From contig CAZVME010000027.1 in assembly GCA_964628835.1 (NCBI GenBank), positions 1 through 38,013 of the forward strand: a DNA stretch of 38,013 nucleotides, in the 5' to 3' direction. This document shows positions 24,964-32,534 of this stretch, piece by piece. How positions within the stretch are numbered: position 1 is the first letter of the stretch; each line of letters opens with the position of its first letter. The DNA comes from JAAGZL01 sp964628835. GTDB taxonomy: Bacteria > Pseudomonadota > Gammaproteobacteria > Chromatiales > Chromatiaceae. Made by a program: the position numbers and the translations under genes. Under the pieces are notes generated by a model. That model ran no database searches. It saw only the letters and a list, made by a program, of their open reading frames with translations, and had not been told where the DNA came from.

Positions 24964-26364
24964 CTATAGAGCCGATGGTGACGATATTGGAGGAAGCTTG
25001 GGCTTGTCCTTGCTCTTCTGAACCTTTTGCTGTCCCAGCCAGCTTAGCAGATTGTAATAGGTGCGGATATTTTCCACATAGGTCACAGGTTCGCGCCCCC
25101 TGGCGTAGCCGTGTTTTGCCTCTGAGTGGTATTTTTCCTGGCTGAGTAGGGGCAGAAAGTCCTGAACGTCTTCCCATTTATCAGGATTTTTACCCTTGCG
25201 CTGGGTCAGGATGCGGGCATCCTCCAGGTGACCAAAACCAATATTGTATGCCGCCAGCGACAGCCATAGTCGATCCTCACCCTTGACCCGCTTTGGAATT
25301 CGATTTTCGATTTTCCGCAGATAGCGCGCACCACCCATTATGCTCTGCTCAGGATCTTCACGATCCTCCACCCCCAGCTCCTTGGCGGTATTTCTGGTCA
25401 GCATCATGATGCCGCGCACCCCGGTTGGTGAGACCGCGCTGCGATCCCAGTGTGACTCCTGATAACCCATGGCAGCGATCAGGCGCCAGTCATACTTGGT
25501 TGCCTCTGCTGCCTGTTTAAACAGTTTAGTGTATTGCGGCAGCCGGTCCCGGGCATGGAATTTGAAGGTATTGGTGCCGACAAAACCGATGTTAACCGTC
25601 TTGCCGTAGTAGCGTTCCATCAATCTGTCCAGTTTTCCGCTCAGCTTGGCCCTATGGAAAAAATTCCTGGCGGCGTTATACAGGCTTGAGTCTTCAGAGT
25701 GGGGGAAGGCCCAGGCCAGGTCTTCCGGCTGGGTAAGGTCAAAGGCCACTCCAAGTTCTGGATAGAATCGTATATTGATCGATACTTCGTTGGAGTCGGC
25801 AACCGTATAGTCCAGCACCTGCTCCCACACTAGATTGATCAGCTCTTCACTCCCCAGTTCACTGTTGGCAACCCAGTCTAATTTGGGGCTTTTCTTCTGC
25901 TGACGCAGTAGCTCCTCTTCGTGGCTACTACCAGCCACCACCTCAAATATGCTGCCGATGGTCTCCTCAATGGTCTTAGGTCGTCTGTTGCCGTGTTTGT
26001 AGACCAGTTGCTGGGTGATTCTTTGGTAACTTGGTCCAAATCTGACCATGGTCTTTCGGTTTGGCGTCACGGTTAAGCCAGCAGCCGCTATGTGAGCCTC
26101 TTCTCGTATTAGCATGGGAAGGGTGTGATTAAACCTTTTGGGGATGATGAATCTGGCCTTTACCCCCAACTCACGGGCGAACATCTGAACCAGGTCGTAC
26201 TCGAACCCGGCCAGTCCGTCGCGGTCTTCATAATAGGTGGTGGCGCCGTTTCTTGTCAGTACGACCAATTCTCCCTTCTGCTTGATCTGCTCCAACAGCG
26301 GTTCAGGTATGCTGCAACCGGTGAGGAGTAGAGAGAGGAAAATGGAGAGATATAAGCGCATCAA
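24964..26364 (-). CDS. mltF: MltF, membrane-bound lytic murein transglycosylase F
   Basis: 466-residue lipoprotein that cleaves the MurNAc-GlcNAc bond of peptidoglycan to 1,6-anhydro products. A short signal ends in the lipobox LLTGC (Cys about 17). A periplasmic solute-binding-protein-like domain (about 30-255; GELVVLTRNGATTYYEDRDG) precedes the SLT goose-lysozyme-like catalytic domain (about 280-400) with the catalytic Glu about 303 in AAMGYQESHWD, followed by GVRGIMMLTRNTAKELG and LSLAAYNIGFGHLEDA. Length and two-domain layout match MltF. It diverges from the tRNA-Ser region. Confidence 0.94.
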   Translation of the reverse strand: MMRLYLSIFLSLLLTGCSIPEPLLEQIKQKGELVVLTRNGATTYYEDRDGLAGFEYDLVQMFARELGVKARFIIPKRFNHTLPMLIREEAHIAAAGLTVTPNRKTMVRFGPSYQRITQQLVYKHGNRRPKTIEETIGSIFEVVAGSSHEEELLRQQKKSPKLDWVANSELGSEELINLVWEQVLDYTVADSNEVSINIRFYPELGVAFDLTQPEDLAWAFPHSEDSSLYNAARNFFHRAKLSGKLDRLMERYYGKTVNIGFVGTNTFKFHARDRLPQYTKLFKQAAEATKYDWRLIAAMGYQESHWDRSAVSPTGVRGIMMLTRNTAKELGVEDREDPEQSIMGGARYLRKIENRIPKRVKGEDRLWLSLAAYNIGFGHLEDARILTQRKGKNPDKWEDVQDFLPLLSQEKYHSEAKHGYARGREPVTYVENIRTYYNLLSWLGQQKVQKSKDKPKLPPISSPSAL

Positions 26365-26459
26365 AAAGCTAAACCTGATCCTAAAATAATAGTGATTAGT
26401 TTATGGGTCATTTCGTGTAGAATTGTAGCTGATTTTGACTGGTTGTAACCAGTATTACA

Positions 26460-26598
26460 GGAGAGGTGCCGGAGTGGCCGAACGGGACTGATTCGACCAG
26501 CCGCGATTAGTGGTTAGCATGCCGCGTAGCGGCACCCGTAGGGCAAGCCACCATAGGTGGCGCAGTAAATCAGTTGACCCACAGTGCGCTAGCACTGT
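26460..26598 (+). pseudogene. Broken tRNA-Ser copy with an insertion after the anticodon
   Basis: Bases 26460-26496 are identical to the first 37 bases of the intact tRNA-Ser downstream, through the anticodon CGA. After a 71-base insertion (26497-26567) the match resumes exactly where it stopped, with AATCAGTTGACCC (26568-26580), then is lost before the variable and T arms. The short upstream context (CAGTA plus an AT-rich stretch) is also shared. The gene therefore arose by tandem duplication and has been interrupted between tRNA positions 36 and 37 and has lost its 3' third. It cannot form a tRNA. The insertion contains small hairpins. Confidence 0.75.
26520..26598. repeat. Array of short hairpins inside and after the broken tRNA copy
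   Basis: Successive perfect hairpins are visible: TGCCGC-GTA-GCGGCA (26520-26534), CCC-GTA-GGG (26535-26543), GCCACC-ATA-GGTGGC (26547-26561) and, after the resumed tRNA fragment, ACAGTGC-GCTA-GCACTGT (26581-26598). Their loops are mostly three bases of the form NTA. The array looks like a small palindromic intergenic repeat. Confidence 0.5.
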
Positions 26599-26617
26599 TA
26601 GAAAGAGCAGTAATATT

Positions 26618-26707
26618 GGAGAGGTGCCGGAGTGGCCGAACGGGACTGATTCGAAATCAGTTGACCCCTCGCGGGGTCCGTGGGTTCGAATCCCACCCTC
26701 TCCGCCA
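26618..26707 (+). tRNA. tRNA-Ser (anticodon CGA)
   Basis: The acceptor GGAGAGG pairs with CCTCTCC, with discriminator G and encoded CCA. The anticodon arm is ACTGA-TTCGAAA-TCAGT, giving anticodon CGA for codon UCG. A long variable arm (GACCCCTCGCGGGGTC) is typical of tRNA-Ser, and the T arm GTGGG-TTCGAAT-CCCAC is regular. Total 90 bases. Its 3' end is the attachment site of the integrated element that follows. Confidence 0.96.
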
Positions 26708-26708
26708 A
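26693..26708. repeat. Attachment site attL in the tRNA-Ser 3' end
   Basis: CCACCCTCTCCGCCAA covers the tRNA T-stem end, acceptor 3' strand and CCA. The same 16 bases recur at 33937-33952, just outside the integrase gene. Sequences diverge on both sides, so 16 bp is the exact core. Confidence 0.85.
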
Positions 26709-26750
26709 ACATGCAATACAATCAATAACTTGCGCGGCATACTAAGTAAT

Positions 26751-26761
26751 ACCCAACATTA
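26751..26761 (+). repeat. Motif ACCCAACATTA near the left end of the element
   Basis: ACCCAACATTA occurs here and at 33798-33808 next to the right end, with a 10/11 match on the minus strand at 29842-29852 upstream of the terminase genes. These could be integrase arm sites or regulator operators. Confidence 0.35.
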
Positions 26762-26794
26762 TGCCCAATAAAGCAAAAATGCTTGGTATTGATC

Positions 26795-26822
26795 TAAATA
26801 AAAACCCCGCACTATGGCTGGG
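26795..26822 (-). terminator. Probable terminator at the left end of the element operon
   Basis: Read on the minus strand, CCCAGC-CATAGT-GCGGGG forms a stem with one mismatch and is followed by TTTTTATTT. It lies about 105 bases beyond the stop of the last element gene. Confidence 0.45.
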
Positions 26823-26928
26823 TCAGTATTAGGTTATGCGGTAACATTTTTCCTTGATAGTTTTAGCATCTTCCTTGCTCTTTTTGATTATTAAACACCA
26901 GCACTTCAGCTTGCCAGCTGGTTGGGTT

Positions 26929-27162
26929 CTATATAACCTTTTTACCATTGATAAGCACGACAGCAGATGTGGAATCATTTGGAATTATTACTTCAATATT
27001 TTTACCAGATTCTGTTTCTAGCTTAAAAACAAGAGATCTTGCAGGAGGCCGTAGATCATCACCTAAAAATGTTTCTATGAATAAATTACAGCCTTCTCCT
27101 TTTTCGTGATAAGGCATTAAGCTACCATCAACAAGTGGGGCATAAACTTCAATGTTTGACAT
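26929..27162 (-). CDS. Hypothetical 77-residue protein, last gene of the element
   Basis: The protein begins MSNIEVYAPLVDGSLMPYHE and ends VVLINGKKVI, with a pattern of short hydrophobic strands suggesting a small beta fold. No signal peptide, membrane segment or known motif was seen. The ATG at 27162 is preferred over one 12 bases upstream because a GGAG box lies six bases before it. It is separated from the 235-residue gene by about 170 bases that contain two further GTAAACA heptamers and a GGGGC/GCCCC stem, so it may have its own promoter. Function unknown. Confidence 0.55.
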   Translation of the reverse strand: MSNIEVYAPLVDGSLMPYHEKGEGCNLFIETFLGDDLRPPARSLVFKLETESGKNIEVIIPNDSTSAVVLINGKKVI

Positions 27163-27334
27163 ATAGAACTCCATTAATGAGTAAAGATTAACTTACATAT
27201 AAACTCGGTGTGGTTACGGGTTGTACGTAAACAGATGATTGCACATAACTAACACAAGCCCAAACCAAACTATATTATCGGGGCAGCCCAATTACCGCCC
27301 CTTTCCCGCTGCTAGTGTAAACATTGACAACATT

Positions 27335-28042
27335 TTAAACCTGCTCACCTGCAAAGGATGAATTGAACTTGCTCTCGGCTTCCATTGCGCTCATTTCAGC
27401 ATTTTCAATAGACTGCATTCTTACAGGGTCTGTAAAGTCTCCGGCGGCTCTTCTGGCTGTGCCAAGTATTGTTGCTGTATCGGCTATAGTGCTCATAAGA
27501 ACATCACGCTCTTGAACAAGATCAGGCGCATGTCTGTTGGTGAACACCTCAAGATATTTATTCTGCATATCCTGAGAAATGCCTGTTAATACAGCAGGGG
27601 CTTTGGTAATTGCCGCAACCGCTGCACCATCCCCATTATTTATTAATTCATTAATCTTCGCAGCTTTGGTTTTGTCATCCATCCCCCTTAGCGCAGATCG
27701 CACCTCTGAAGCATAATTATCTTCTTTAAGCCCCAAACGTTTGCTTATCCTGTTTTCAATATCAGCAGCTCCCTGCTGTTGATATGAGTTAATCCGCTGC
27801 TGTGCGCCCTCAATCTCCATATTCAACCGTTTAGCACCTTGCGAAACCTTCTTGAAGTGTTTGGCTTCTGTCTCAGTTGGGTTTTTGCTATGCCGCATCT
27901 GGTTTAGCCCACCGATAGCCCTCTCCAGTCTGTGGCCTTCTGTAAGAAGTAAGCGAGCATGTTTATATTCTTTATCGCCTATCTTTCCGGCAATCTCAGC
28001 AGCAAGGGTGCAGATTGTACTTTCATATTTTGTCTTATGCAT
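27335..28042 (-). CDS. Hypothetical 235-residue helical protein downstream of terL
   Basis: The sequence is rich in charged residues and Ala with long predicted helices: ARLLLTEGHRLERAIGGLNQ, VSQGAKRLNMEIEGAQQRIN and AQQRINSYQQQGAADIENR suggest coiled coil in the first half. It begins nine bases after the terL stop, so it is in the same operon. No portal, scaffold or protease motif was recognised, and at 235 residues it is too short for a portal protein. A role in packaging or in redirecting helper capsids is conceivable from context only. It is a soluble protein without signal peptide. Confidence 0.6.
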   Translation of the reverse strand: MHKTKYESTICTLAAEIAGKIGDKEYKHARLLLTEGHRLERAIGGLNQMRHSKNPTETEAKHFKKVSQGAKRLNMEIEGAQQRINSYQQQGAADIENRISKRLGLKEDNYASEVRSALRGMDDKTKAAKINELINNGDGAAVAAITKAPAVLTGISQDMQNKYLEVFTNRHAPDLVQERDVLMSTIADTATILGTARRAAGDFTDPVRMQSIENAEMSAMEAESKFNSSFAGEQV

Positions 28043-28051
28043 GGGTGCTCC

Positions 28052-29464
28052 TTATCGTGCCCAAGTAACTTCTAATCGGGTTGGAGGTGCTTTGTAGCCT
28101 ATGGCATGAGCAGCTAATCCAGCTACGGCATTGGCCAGGTCGTCATGGGTTCCTGGCGCATGGTCGATAATGTCTCGACCGCCTCGGGTAGTACGCCGCT
28201 CAAGGTTGTTAAATTGGGTTAGCAATTTGTCGCGGGGTGTTGGTGGCAGTTCAATCCGGCCACTATTAGCGACGGCCAAGAAATCCTGATAAAGCTCAGT
28301 GCGGTTCATGGTTGAAAAATGGTATGTGATGCCATACTTGGCAAACTCACCCTCAACCCACGCGCCAGCGTACCTATCCCCGGTAACTTCCATTATAAAA
28401 TACCTATGCAATATCTTGGCGTATTCCTCCACCACGGAGGCCGGGGCTTTATGGGTGCGCTCGGTCACTAGATCAATCACGACAAGCCCGTTTTTCTCCA
28501 CATGGCCAATACAGAGTGAAAAACCGTCTGGCCCACCACCTGACGCATCCGTAAAAGCCATATATCTAGTTCCATTCATTGGGGGTATTTCTGGCGGTTC
28601 ACTGCGAGTCAGTCGGGCTAACTGCTCAGGGTCTATATACGCCTCGATATCGTTTCTGAACTCTGCCTCATACTCAGCAAGGGCGGCAGCCAGGTCTCGT
28701 GCTTTCGCAGCTTCTACCACCCTCTCAGGTAACAGGGGATTCATTTCGCGGCTAGGTGCTTTTGCAACCAGTACACTAGGATCATTGCTACCATAATACC
28801 GCTGATAATTTCGGTACAATTCCCCACGCTTTGCATAGGGTGAACTCAGGGCAATAAGTTTGCCATTAAGGGTTGTCAGGGCAGGGCGTAAAGCGTTGAT
28901 AATCTCGGAGTCAGGGTTCGCAGATTCATCATTGCGCCAGAATGCTATCTCATCAGCAATCACAGCAAGCAGGGTGTAGCCCCTTGTGCTTCTAAATGAT
29001 GCTGTTCCTATTTCAATAACTGTCCTATTGGATAGTTCGATACTTTCCTTATCTTCTCGGGCTATCATCTGTTCCAGCATTGGGTTGGCATGTAGTAAGC
29101 CAGATAAATAACGGAATACAGTGCGGGCCTGTTTGCGGTCTGCTGCAAGTACTAACACTGTTGCAACCTCTCCAGGGGAAAGCTTTGATTCGTGGTTACT
29201 GAATACCGCTTCAAGAACAGCTAATAGGGCCGCTACTTGTGACTTGCCCCCGCGTCTACCAATAACAAGCCAAAGCTCATCAAATGCCTTCTGTTGGGCG
29301 CTCTCTCGGTTCGTTAGGGCGGCAAACTTAATAAATTCACCCTCTGACAACACAAGGCCGTAAAAGCCTGCTAGAAGCGCTCTCCATGCCTTCCATGAAT
29401 CAGTACCAAACTGATCCCCAAATAGTTCTGGATCAGTCATAAATTCACGGATAGTGACGCTCAT
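28052..29464 (-). CDS. Terminase large subunit (packaging ATPase/nuclease)
   Basis: 470-residue DNA-packaging motor protein. The ATPase domain shows Walker A as GRRGGKS (about 69-75) and Walker B VIADEIAF (Asp 171, Glu 172), followed by LIALSSPYAKRGELY, the usual coupling motif region. The nuclease domain of RNase H fold shows AFTDASGGGPDG (Asp about 306) and the C-terminal acidic pair in DHAPGTHDDLANAVAG (about 441-442). Length is typical of intact TerL. It overlaps the upstream 119-residue gene by four bases (ATGA), as TerS-TerL pairs often do. The element has no portal or capsid gene, so its packaging partner must come from elsewhere. Confidence 0.8.
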   Translation of the reverse strand: MSVTIREFMTDPELFGDQFGTDSWKAWRALLAGFYGLVLSEGEFIKFAALTNRESAQQKAFDELWLVIGRRGGKSQVAALLAVLEAVFSNHESKLSPGEVATVLVLAADRKQARTVFRYLSGLLHANPMLEQMIAREDKESIELSNRTVIEIGTASFRSTRGYTLLAVIADEIAFWRNDESANPDSEIINALRPALTTLNGKLIALSSPYAKRGELYRNYQRYYGSNDPSVLVAKAPSREMNPLLPERVVEAAKARDLAAALAEYEAEFRNDIEAYIDPEQLARLTRSEPPEIPPMNGTRYMAFTDASGGGPDGFSLCIGHVEKNGLVVIDLVTERTHKAPASVVEEYAKILHRYFIMEVTGDRYAGAWVEGEFAKYGITYHFSTMNRTELYQDFLAVANSGRIELPPTPRDKLLTQFNNLERRTTRGGRDIIDHAPGTHDDLANAVAGLAAHAIGYKAPPTRLEVTWAR

Positions 29465-29820
29465 TTATCACCCCGATTATTTAGATAGTCGTTAATAGTC
29501 GGGATGTCTCTGGCTTTGCGATTCAGTCCCAGCTTGGCATAGATACCTTGTAAGCCATTACAAGCCTGTACCCACTTCCCTACATCAAACTCTTTCCCTT
29601 CTGCCAGCTCCCGCTCTTGTGACGACAACCAGTATTCAAGCCACAAGGCCCGCTCTGCTAAAGATCGCTGTTGATAGGAAAGGGCAGGCAATCCACCAAG
29701 ATCATTGGTTAAGGCCTGGTACCTATCTCGCATATCTTTAGCAATAGCAGTTCTGCTATCCAGGTTATCAAGCCAACCTGCTTCATATTTGGGGCTAATT
29801 GTCTGGTTTTTTGTACTCAT
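29461..29820 (-). CDS. Putative terminase small subunit
   Basis: 119 residues, mainly helical (TAIAKDMRDRYQALTNDLGG; LAERALWLEYWLSSQERELA). It overlaps terL by four bases and has the size and position usual for the DNA-recognition subunit TerS. No helix-turn-helix could be assigned with confidence, so the call rests on context. The phrase WVQACNGLQGIYAKLGLNRK near the C-terminus recalls short terminase-associated proteins of tailed phages. Upstream lies the iteron region, a plausible recognition site. A regulator or unrelated small protein remains possible. Confidence 0.5.
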   Translation of the reverse strand: MSTKNQTISPKYEAGWLDNLDSRTAIAKDMRDRYQALTNDLGGLPALSYQQRSLAERALWLEYWLSSQERELAEGKEFDVGKWVQACNGLQGIYAKLGLNRKARDIPTINDYLNNRGDK

Positions 29821-29841
29821 ATCACCTTATAACGTAGGGTA

Positions 29842-29852
29842 TTATGTTGGGT
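29842..29852 (-). repeat. Third copy (10/11) of the ACCCAACATTA motif
   Basis: TTATGTTGGGT on the plus strand is the reverse complement of ACCCAACATAA. It lies about 22 bases upstream of the 119-residue gene start and could be an operator for the packaging genes. Confidence 0.3.
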
Positions 29853-30017
29853 AACGTGTTCAGTATAATGAAATAACCAGCAGAAACAAGCAGTAAAGAT
29901 ACAAGAAAGGCGGAGAGATGCTCTGCCTTTTATGTAAATTAGGGTAGGGCATGCGAAAAAACTGGAATTTTTCTTTAATGAATTAGCCGCTGTTCTAGGT
30001 TGTCCAATGTGTTTCTG

Positions 30018-30166
30018 GTTTACCTTCAATATGAACAATTGGTAAACACCTTTAAATTGTTCACGGGTAACGTTTACGTTTACCCCATAAAGGGGGGGTA
30101 AACGGTAAACATTTGGGTACACGTCAGGGTTGCCTTGTTTACCCCTAAAGTAAACAGAAGGTAAAC
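30018..30166. repeat. Iteron cluster GGTAAAC, candidate replication origin
   Basis: Within 149 bases the heptamer GGTAAAC or its complement GTTTACC occurs seven times exactly (30018, 30041, 30078, 30097, 30104, 30137, 30160) and twice with one change (30072, 30149). Copies run in both orientations and several are directly adjacent. The cluster starts three bases past the helicase stop codon and lies upstream of the terminase operon. Iterons of this kind mark origins bound by the initiator in P4-like satellites and many plasmids. An operator array is the alternative. The open frame at 29817-30176 over it is not credible as a gene. Confidence 0.65.
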
Positions 30167-30168
30167 AT

Positions 30169-31224
30169 TTATTCATCTTTAATTACCGTCACTAAATGTA
30201 CATGTACACCATCTTCTGTAATCCTTTTTAGCTTCAATAATTCCTTTTTTAACTTGGTGCGTGCTGATCTGCTTTCCCCAATAATCTTTTGGGACTGAAG
30301 TCTATCCAGCCAGCCCTTGGTATCTACTAGCGCTTTGCTTGGGTCTCTTCCCGCTGATTCAAGATTCTTGGCTGCATCGGCATACATGGTTTCCAGGGTT
30401 GCCAATGCCTGATTTTGTCTTTTGGTTAAATCTCCATTCTTGGAGCTTTCCACATAGTCAGTCATTTCCAGAACCAAACTTGAAACTGGTTCGCCTTCTG
30501 AATCGAGTAAACCGGGGATAGTCACAACGTTTGTTTCAAATGCTACTGTGGGAAAATCCTCCGCGTCTTTCATCTTTTTGCAGTGCATCGAACATGAAAA
30601 GTTTTGTTCGCGCTTAATCAGGATGCGACTGTCTGTATTGCCTCGTATGGAATAGGCTCCACGTTCCCTGTCATTTGCCCCATGTCCAACATGGTGAACA
30701 ATCATTGTTCCGGCGTTGAATCTATCTCTGAAAGATAGGTTCACGTTATTCATGAGAGTGGCTACATCTGGATTGCTGGATTCGTCACCTTGTCCTATAT
30801 TCGTGGACAGGGTATCTATAATAATCAATACAGGGTTGGCGCATTCCCTTTGGATTACATCTGCAATCTCTTCAGTATTTCCAATACTGATTAATTCAGC
30901 CGGCACAGTACTCAGATAAAAAGGGGCATCCTGTTCTGTTAGCTCATGATTGATAAGCCATGTTTCCACTCTTCTGGCTATACCTCCGCTTCCCTCGCCG
31001 CAGATATAAACTACTCCCCCTTGGTTTACTGGGTAACCGTGGTAGTCAATTCCAAAGGCAATAGAGAGACCCAGATCTAAAGCTATAAATGACTTATAGG
31101 CTCCAGACTCACCAAACATTACACACAAGACTTCTTTTTCCAGAAATGGCTTAATCAGGAATTGTGGCCCTTTTAGATTTTCCCTAATGCCACTTAAGCT
31201 ATGAAGGCCGAATACTTCATCCAC
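30169..31224 (-). CDS. RepA-like AAA helicase of the element
   Basis: 351-residue RecA-fold ATPase. Walker A is FGESGAYKSF (about 37-46; Tyr in place of the usual Gly before the Lys, as in other phage RepA-like proteins), Walker B is PVLIIIDTLST (Asp about 137), and MIVHHVGHG suits motif 3/H of hexameric replicative helicases. The C-terminal 100 residues are charged and helical and may bind DNA (RTKLKKELLKLKRI). It overlaps the primase-domain gene upstream by eight bases, so the two probably act as a split primase-helicase. The iteron cluster begins directly after its stop. It is likely the replication initiator and helicase. Confidence 0.75.
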   Translation of the reverse strand: MDEVFGLHSLSGIRENLKGPQFLIKPFLEKEVLCVMFGESGAYKSFIALDLGLSIAFGIDYHGYPVNQGGVVYICGEGSGGIARRVETWLINHELTEQDAPFYLSTVPAELISIGNTEEIADVIQRECANPVLIIIDTLSTNIGQGDESSNPDVATLMNNVNLSFRDRFNAGTMIVHHVGHGANDRERGAYSIRGNTDSRILIKREQNFSCSMHCKKMKDAEDFPTVAFETNVVTIPGLLDSEGEPVSSLVLEMTDYVESSKNGDLTKRQNQALATLETMYADAAKNLESAGRDPSKALVDTKGWLDRLQSQKIIGESRSARTKLKKELLKLKRITEDGVHVHLVTVIKDE

Positions 31225-31639
31225 GAGAGAGTACCTCCGTGATTTTAATGATTCTGGATGCGGCCAGCTCTGCTCGTTGAATACCTTCGGGTGAGAGTGG
31301 TTTACCTTTTGTGATATCAGCTTGGGATATATCCCAGACTAGGCACTCTTGTTCCAAATCTGCGCGGTATTTTTTAACCTTCCAGTCAGGCATACCCTTG
31401 GAATAGTGATATATAGGCCCATCAGGGAATAGGTCTTTAAGAGAGAGACCAACAGCCGCCATAACATCACCAGCAGCGCATCCGGCAAAACAATTGATTA
31501 GGATTTTTCCATCATCGAGTAGCTTGATTCCTAATGATGGGCTTCTATCGTCATGGGCAGGACAGCAAGCCATCCATTTGTTTTTTCCGCTGGGGCGAAC
31601 TTTCTCTAAGCGATGGAGTAGGTTGTCTATGTTACTCAT
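31217..31639 (-). CDS. CHC2-type zinc-finger primase-domain protein
   Basis: 140 residues. The N-terminal zinc-binding domain shows MACCPAHDDRSPSLGIK and ILINCFAGCAAGDVMAA, the Cys-His...Cys-Cys ligand set of DnaG/P4-type primases that recognise the initiation site. No catalytic TOPRIM domain is present in the protein, so priming activity would need a partner. The ATG at 31639 is chosen because it gives MSNIDNLLHRLEKV with a GAGGTGG box; a longer frame upstream runs through the alpA-primase gap without support. It overlaps the 28-aa gene and the helicase gene by eight bases each. Confidence 0.7.
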   Translation of the reverse strand: MSNIDNLLHRLEKVRPSGKNKWMACCPAHDDRSPSLGIKLLDDGKILINCFAGCAAGDVMAAVGLSLKDLFPDGPIYHYSKGMPDWKVKKYRADLEQECLVWDISQADITKGKPLSPEGIQRAELAASRIIKITEVLSRG

Positions 31640-31718
31640 AGACCACCTCGCCTTGTTTGATGGTATAATTTGACTGTGTACTTGGGCTGCTCTTGTGGGC
31701 GGTCTTTTTTTTGGCCAT
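31632..31718 (-). CDS. 28-residue protein between alpA and the primase gene
   Basis: The short frame reads MAKKKTAHKSSPSTQSNYTI followed by KQGEVVYE. GGGAAGG lies eight bases before its ATG, inside the last codons of alpA, and the stop TAA falls within the primase start (ATGAGTAA), an overlap of eight bases. The first half is Lys/Ser-rich, the second more ordered. The precise fit between two element genes argues for translation, either as a small product or as a coupling leader. I know no homologue. Confidence 0.5.
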   Translation of the reverse strand: MAKKKTAHKSSPSTQSNYTIKQGEVVYE

Positions 31719-31721
31719 TGG

Positions 31722-31907
31722 TTAAACCTTCCCTGGCTGATTAGCTTCCCATGTTTCAATCTCGGAAAGCCTCCAGCGTGTACACCCAGGGGAAAGTTTT
31801 ATTGGTTGCGGAAAGCGGTGGTGTGAGCACCAGCGCCAGATGGTGGCGCGTGATACTTTATAGCGTTGTGCAACGGAAGTAACAGAAACGTAGATTGTTT
31901 GATCCAT
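31722..31907 (-). CDS. AlpA-family transcriptional regulator
   Basis: 61-residue winged-helix DNA-binding protein. The family pattern is clear: SVTSVAQRYKVSRATIWRWC (helix-turn-helix) then FPQPIKLSPGCTRWRLSEIE, the wing that closes the fold, and ETWEANQP at the end. AlpA proteins activate integrase or excision genes and lie near int in P4-like islands and PICIs. Here it is three genes into the leftward operon, separated from the 177-residue gene by 93 bases that probably hold a promoter. The ribosome-binding site is AGAGG, about ten bases before the ATG. Confidence 0.85.
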   Translation of the reverse strand: MDQTIYVSVTSVAQRYKVSRATIWRWCSHHRFPQPIKLSPGCTRWRLSEIETWEANQPGKV

Positions 31908-32000
31908 GGTGCGTGCCTCTTTAATTGATTAAGACATGCTCCATTCTTTACATATTTAACTTGTTGTCACATTGGGTCGTGTAACACAAAAGGCTTTGTA

Positions 32001-32534
32001 TTACACATGCGGCCAGTTTTTTATCTTTTTTCTTAATTCTCTGATTAAATTTTCAATCGTTTCTATACTAATTTCCAAATCGAGTTCTTCTTTTAGTGAA
32101 TCTTTAGTGATTTTCAGAACCTCCCTAGCTTCTGATTCAAGTTCCCTTTTAACCTCAATTGGTTCTTTTCTATCCCTGCCAGCGATTCCAAATATACCAG
32201 ATGGACAGCCATCTACATCGCCATCGACATAAAATTTTTCGTATTTGAAGAGGTCTATTAACCCTAATACTGAAGAAATGGTCCCGGCAATTTTCATGCG
32301 TTCACGAGCAGGTAGGATTTTTAATTTGTCCGCACCACGCTTATTTTGTTTGCGTTCCCCAGTAATAATATCTGCGATTATAGGTCTAATTTCATCTGGC
32401 AAAGTGTTTGTAGATCGGATTAGATCAGCTAATGGTTCAGTGTCGCAATAGTCCCAAGCGTCAATAGCAATCACCCAATCGAATAATTCCTGCATTCTAT
32501 CTGGCATACCACGGCCATAGTTAACTACGCTCAT
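32001..32534 (-). CDS. Hypothetical 177-residue protein coupled to the integrase
   Basis: The start overlaps the integrase stop by four bases (ATGA). The protein is acidic to neutral and helical, with MPDRMQELFDWVIAIDAWDY at the N-terminus and a coiled-coil-like C-terminal third (EVKRELESEAREVLKITKDS, IENLIRELRKKIKNW). A segment near the middle, FYVDGDVDGCPSGIFGIAGR, may form a loop. No family was recognised. Base composition is among the most AT-rich in the element. Translation coupling to int suggests a role in integration, excision or immunity, but no motif supports this. Confidence 0.6.
   Translation of the reverse strand: MSVVNYGRGMPDRMQELFDWVIAIDAWDYCDTEPLADLIRSTNTLPDEIRPIIADIITGERKQNKRGADKLKILPARERMKIAGTISSVLGLIDLFKYEKFYVDGDVDGCPSGIFGIAGRDRKEPIEVKRELESEAREVLKITKDSLKEELDLEISIETIENLIRELRKKIKNWPHV

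Noticed and set aside
26460..26707. CRISPR-like repeat pattern around the duplicated tRNA
   Set aside because: Only two copies of a tRNA-derived sequence with no regular spacers; explained by tRNA duplication.
29817..30176. 119-codon minus-strand frame between the helicase and TerS-like genes
   Set aside because: It lies over the iteron cluster, its composition is that of the repeats, and it overlaps both neighbours; translation is unlikely.
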